The notes under the pieces were generated by a model. That model searched no databases and was not told the DNA's origin. It saw nothing but the letters and a program-made list of their open reading frames with translations. A stretch of DNA of 11,905 bases from assembly GCA_023423675.1 (NCBI GenBank), contig JAFAFD010000304.1:1-11905 (forward strand). The letters are read 5' to 3'. This document shows positions 9,267 through 11,905 of the stretch, in pieces. Numbering within the stretch: the stretch's first letter is position 1; every line of letters starts with the position of its first letter. The stretch is from Pseudomonadota bacterium. GTDB taxonomy: Bacteria > Pseudomonadota > Gammaproteobacteria > Xanthomonadales > Xanthomonadaceae. The position numbers were made by a program, and so were the translations under genes.

Positions 9267-11740
9267 GCATCGTTCTTCCCTTCCTCGCCCTGCTGCTGGC
9301 AGGCGCGTTCGTCGCCTACCACCGCATGCGCCTGCTGACCTGGACGCTGATCAGCCTGTCCCTGCTGGCCGTCTGCTGGTTCGTGCCGTACGTCAACCAG
9401 ACCGCCACGATCGTTGCTGCCGCCGTGCTGGCGGTGATCGCCGTGCCGCTGCTGCTGCCGTTTATCCGCAAGCCGCTGCTGACCGGCCCGATGATGAAGG
9501 TGTTCCGCAAGGTGCTGCCGCCGCTGTCGCAGACCGAACGCATCGCACTGGAAACCGGCTCGGTCGGTTTCGAAGGCGAGCTGTTCACCGGCGACCCGGA
9601 CTGGAACATCCTGCTGAACTACCCCAAGCCGCAGCTGACCGCGGAAGAACAGGCCTTCCTCGATGGCCCGGTCGAAGAGCTGTGCACGATGGTCAACGAC
9701 TGGGAAATCACCCACGTCCATGCTGACCTGCCGCCGGAACTGTGGGCCTTCATCAAGAAGAACAAGTACTTCGGCATGATCATCCCGAAGGAATACGGTG
9801 GCCTGGGCTTCTCGGCGCTGGCCCACCACAAGGTCATCCAGAAGCTGGCCTCGGTGTCGTCGGTGGTCAGCTCCACCGTCGGCGTGCCGAACTCGCTGGG
9901 CCCGGGTGAGCTGCTGGTGCATTACGGCACCCAGGAACAGAAGGACCAGTACCTGCCGCGCCTGGCCGATGGCCGCGAAGTGCCCTGCTTCGGCCTGACC
10001 GGTCCGTTCGCCGGTTCCGACGCCACCTCGATTCCCGATTACGGCATCGTCTGCAAGGGCGAGTGGAACGGCGAGCAGGTGCTCGGCGTCAAGCTGACCT
10101 TCGACAAGCGCTACATCACCCTGGCCCCGGTCGCCTCGCTGATCGGCCTGGCCTTCCGCATGTACGATCCCGATGGCCTGATCGGTGAGACCCGCGACAT
10201 CGGCATCACCCTGGGCCTGCTGCCGCGCGATACCGCCGGCGTGGAAATCGGCCGTCGCCACTTCCCGCTGAACTCGACCTTCCAGAACGGTCCGATCAAG
10301 GGCAAGGATGTGTTCATCCCGCTGACCCAGCTGATCGGTGGCGCTGCGATGGCCGGCAAGGGCTGGAACATGCTCAACGAGTGCCTGGCCGTGGGCCGCT
10401 CGATCACCCTGCCCTCCACCGCCAGTGGCGGTGCCAAGGCCGGTGCAGCGGTCACCGGTGCCTACGCGCGTATCCGCAAGCAGTTCGGCCTGTCGGTCGG
10501 CCGCTTCGAGGGCGTGGAAGAAGCGCTGGCCCGCATCGGCGGCAAGGCCTACAAGATCAGCGCGCTGTCGCAGGCCACTGCCGCTGCGGTCGACCGCGGC
10601 GACGTGCCGTCGGTGCCGTCGGCCATCGCCAAGTACCACTGCACCAGCATGAGCCGTGAAGTGATCTCGGACATGATGGACGTCATCGGCGGCAAGGGCA
10701 TCATCCTCGGACCGCGCAACTTCGCCGGCCGCAGCTGGCAGGCCGCGCCGATCGCGATCACCGTGGAAGGCGCCAACATCATGACCCGCAGCCTGCTGAT
10801 CTTCGGCCAGGGTGCGATCCTCTGCCACCCGTGGGTGCTGAAGGAAATGAAGGCCGCGCAGGATCCGGACACCCGTGCCGGCCTGCAGGACTTCGACCGC
10901 AGCCTGTTCGGCCACATCCGCTATGGCATCTCCAATGCCGTGCGTTCGTTCTGGTTCGGCCTGACCGGTGCGCGCTTTGGTGCCGCCCCGGGCGACGCCT
11001 ACACCCGCCGCTACTTCCGCAAGCTGGACCGCTACTCGGCCAACCTGGCGCTGATGGCCGACATCTCGATGATGACCCTCGGCGGCAAGCTGAAGTTCAA
11101 GGAATCGCTGTCCGGCCGCCTGGGCGACGTGCTGAGCCATGTCTACATGACCAGCGCCATGCTCAAGCGCTACCACGACGAAGGTGCGCCGCAGGCCGAC
11201 CAGCCGCTGCTGGCGTGGGCCTTCCATGACAGCGTACACAAGATCGAAGAGTCGCTGTCGGCGGCCCTGCGCAACTTCCCGATCCGTCCGATCGGCTGGC
11301 TGATGTGGGCGCTGATCTTCCCGCTGGGCCGTCGTGCCGAAGCCCCGGGCGACCGCCTGAGCCGCCGCGTCGCCGCCCTGCTGATGGCCCCGAACGAAGC
11401 CCGCGACCGCCTGGCCAGTGGCGTGTTCCTGACCCCGTGCGAGAACAACCCGGGTGGCCGCATCAACAGCTACCTGAGCAAGGCGATCATGGCCGAGCCG
11501 GTGGAGCGCAAGTTCCTGAAGGCGCTGAAGAGCAAGGGCATCGAGGCGCTGGACTTCAAGGCGCAGCTGGACGAGGCCGTGGCAGAGGGCGTGATCACCC
11601 AGGACGAGCGCAGCCTGCTGGAAGAACTGCGCACGCTGACCCTGGACACCATCACCGTGGACGACTTCGACACCCACGAACTGCGCGCGGCCAGCTACTA
11701 CGACCGCCAGCACAAGGACCCGCATTCGCAGGCAGCGTGA
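9263..11740 (+). CDS. fadE: Acyl-CoA dehydrogenase, long FadE type
   Basis: FadE performs the FAD-dependent first step of fatty-acid beta-oxidation, converting acyl-CoA to trans-2-enoyl-CoA. At 825 residues the product matches the long FadE type (E. coli FadE is of similar size) and not the 380-residue soluble enzymes. Three hydrophobic segments at the N-terminus (about 2-19, 25-45, 48-67) suggest inner-membrane attachment. The dehydrogenase core follows, with FGMIIPKEYGGLGFSALAH, CFGLTGPFAGSDATS (residues about 242-256) and VEGANIMTRS, where E502 aligns with the catalytic Glu of the acyl-CoA dehydrogenase YEGT motif. The C-terminal part is the FadE-specific domain. The start is supported by GGAG (9252-9255) seven bases upstream and by the 4-bp overlap with the hydrolase gene. 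It should be controlled from the hydrolase promoter by the divergent TetR protein. Confidence 0.95.
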   Translation: MSIVLPFLALLLAGAFVAYHRMRLLTWTLISLSLLAVCWFVPYVNQTATIVAAAVLAVIAVPLLLPFIRKPLLTGPMMKVFRKVLPPLSQTERIALETGSVGFEGELFTGDPDWNILLNYPKPQLTAEEQAFLDGPVEELCTMVNDWEITHVHADLPPELWAFIKKNKYFGMIIPKEYGGLGFSALAHHKVIQKLASVSSVVSSTVGVPNSLGPGELLVHYGTQEQKDQYLPRLADGREVPCFGLTGPFAGSDATSIPDYGIVCKGEWNGEQVLGVKLTFDKRYITLAPVASLIGLAFRMYDPDGLIGETRDIGITLGLLPRDTAGVEIGRRHFPLNSTFQNGPIKGKDVFIPLTQLIGGAAMAGKGWNMLNECLAVGRSITLPSTASGGAKAGAAVTGAYARIRKQFGLSVGRFEGVEEALARIGGKAYKISALSQATAAAVDRGDVPSVPSAIAKYHCTSMSREVISDMMDVIGGKGIILGPRNFAGRSWQAAPIAITVEGANIMTRSLLIFGQGAILCHPWVLKEMKAAQDPDTRAGLQDFDRSLFGHIRYGISNAVRSFWFGLTGARFGAAPGDAYTRRYFRKLDRYSANLALMADISMMTLGGKLKFKESLSGRLGDVLSHVYMTSAMLKRYHDEGAPQADQPLLAWAFHDSVHKIEESLSAALRNFPIRPIGWLMWALIFPLGRRAEAPGDRLSRRVAALLMAPNEARDRLASGVFLTPCENNPGGRINSYLSKAIMAEPVERKFLKALKSKGIEALDFKAQLDEAVAEGVITQDERSLLEELRTLTLDTITVDDFDTHELRAASYYDRQHKDPHSQAA

Positions 11741-11811
11741 TCGCCTGCGTCAAGCGCACACGGAAACGGCGGGCCTCGCAGTCTGTGTAACAAGCAGCTG
11801 AACCGGTCGAT

Positions 11812-11847
11812 ACAAACAACGCCCCGTCAGGGGCGTTGTTTGTTTTT
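11812..11847 (+). terminator. Rho-independent terminator of the fadE operon
   Basis: ACAAACAACGCCCC (11812-11825) and GGGGCGTTGTTTGT (11830-11843) form a perfect 14-bp stem with a GTCA loop, followed by TTTT. On the other strand the stem is preceded by A residues but lacks a good T-run, so it is stronger for fadE than for the convergent gene at the right edge. The 71 bases between the fadE stop and this stem contain nothing else I recognise. Confidence 0.9.
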
Positions 11848-11852
11848 ACGGG

Positions 11853-11905
11853 TCAGGCGAGCAGCGTCCGCCTCATTTCCTGCGCCCCGAGCATCGCCAT
11901 GCCTC
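11853..11905 (-). CDS. C-terminal end of an unidentified gene (partial)
   Basis: On the minus strand a frame is open from the right edge to a TGA at 11855-11853 and encodes GMAMLGAQEMRRTLLA. It ends just beyond the fadE terminator, where a convergent gene would be expected. Sixteen residues are too few to identify a family, and an open frame this short can occur by chance in GC-rich DNA. Confidence 0.4.
   Translation of the reverse strand, partial: GMAMLGAQEMRRTLLA

Noticed and set aside
9188..11725. 845-codon open frame on the minus strand opposite fadE
   Set aside because: It is a shadow of fadE with no recognisable motifs and His/Gln/Arg-rich content typical of antisense translation of GC-rich genes.

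Overview
The window looks like chromosome from a high-GC gammaproteobacterium of the Xanthomonadaceae, most likely Stenotrophomonas (S. maltophilia group). This is inferred from the GC-rich codon use, the xanthomonad-style TonB-dependent receptor (mature N-terminus LDRIEVTGSRI, GA-rich ribosome binding site) and the overall gene content. No phage, insertion sequence, CRISPR array, rRNA or tRNA gene was seen.

Layout. Positions 1-160 are non-coding and hold two perfect tandem hairpins with AGGAC loops, plus a third GGA motif. mtgA (peptidoglycan glycosyltransferase, minus strand) and hslO (Hsp33 redox chaperone, plus strand) diverge from a short spacer. A promoter-like sequence and a hairpin then precede a 285-residue exported protein of unknown function, which ends at a strong terminator. 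A roughly 320-base AT-richer leader precedes a 963-residue TonB-dependent receptor, followed by a GNRA-capped terminator and a TPR/aspartyl-asparaginyl beta-hydroxylase-like protein. Two hairpins separate that gene from a convergent TetR-family regulator.

The right third is a divergent regulator/operon pair. The TetR gene faces an alpha/beta-hydrolase whose stop codon overlaps the start of fadE (825-residue acyl-CoA dehydrogenase). The divergent region carries two related palindromes of the form CCATACT-N4-RGTATKG. One overlaps the hydrolase -35 and the other its -10 and start codon. Both divergent genes look leaderless. The simplest reading is a locally regulated fatty-acid or ester catabolic operon. 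It ends in a 14-bp stem terminator, after which the C-terminus of an unidentified minus-strand gene enters the window.

Most genes are ordinary housekeeping or catabolic genes. The least explained items are the GGA-loop hairpins at the left edge, the doubly operated leaderless divergon, the receptor/beta-hydroxylase pairing and the exported protein without a recognisable family.
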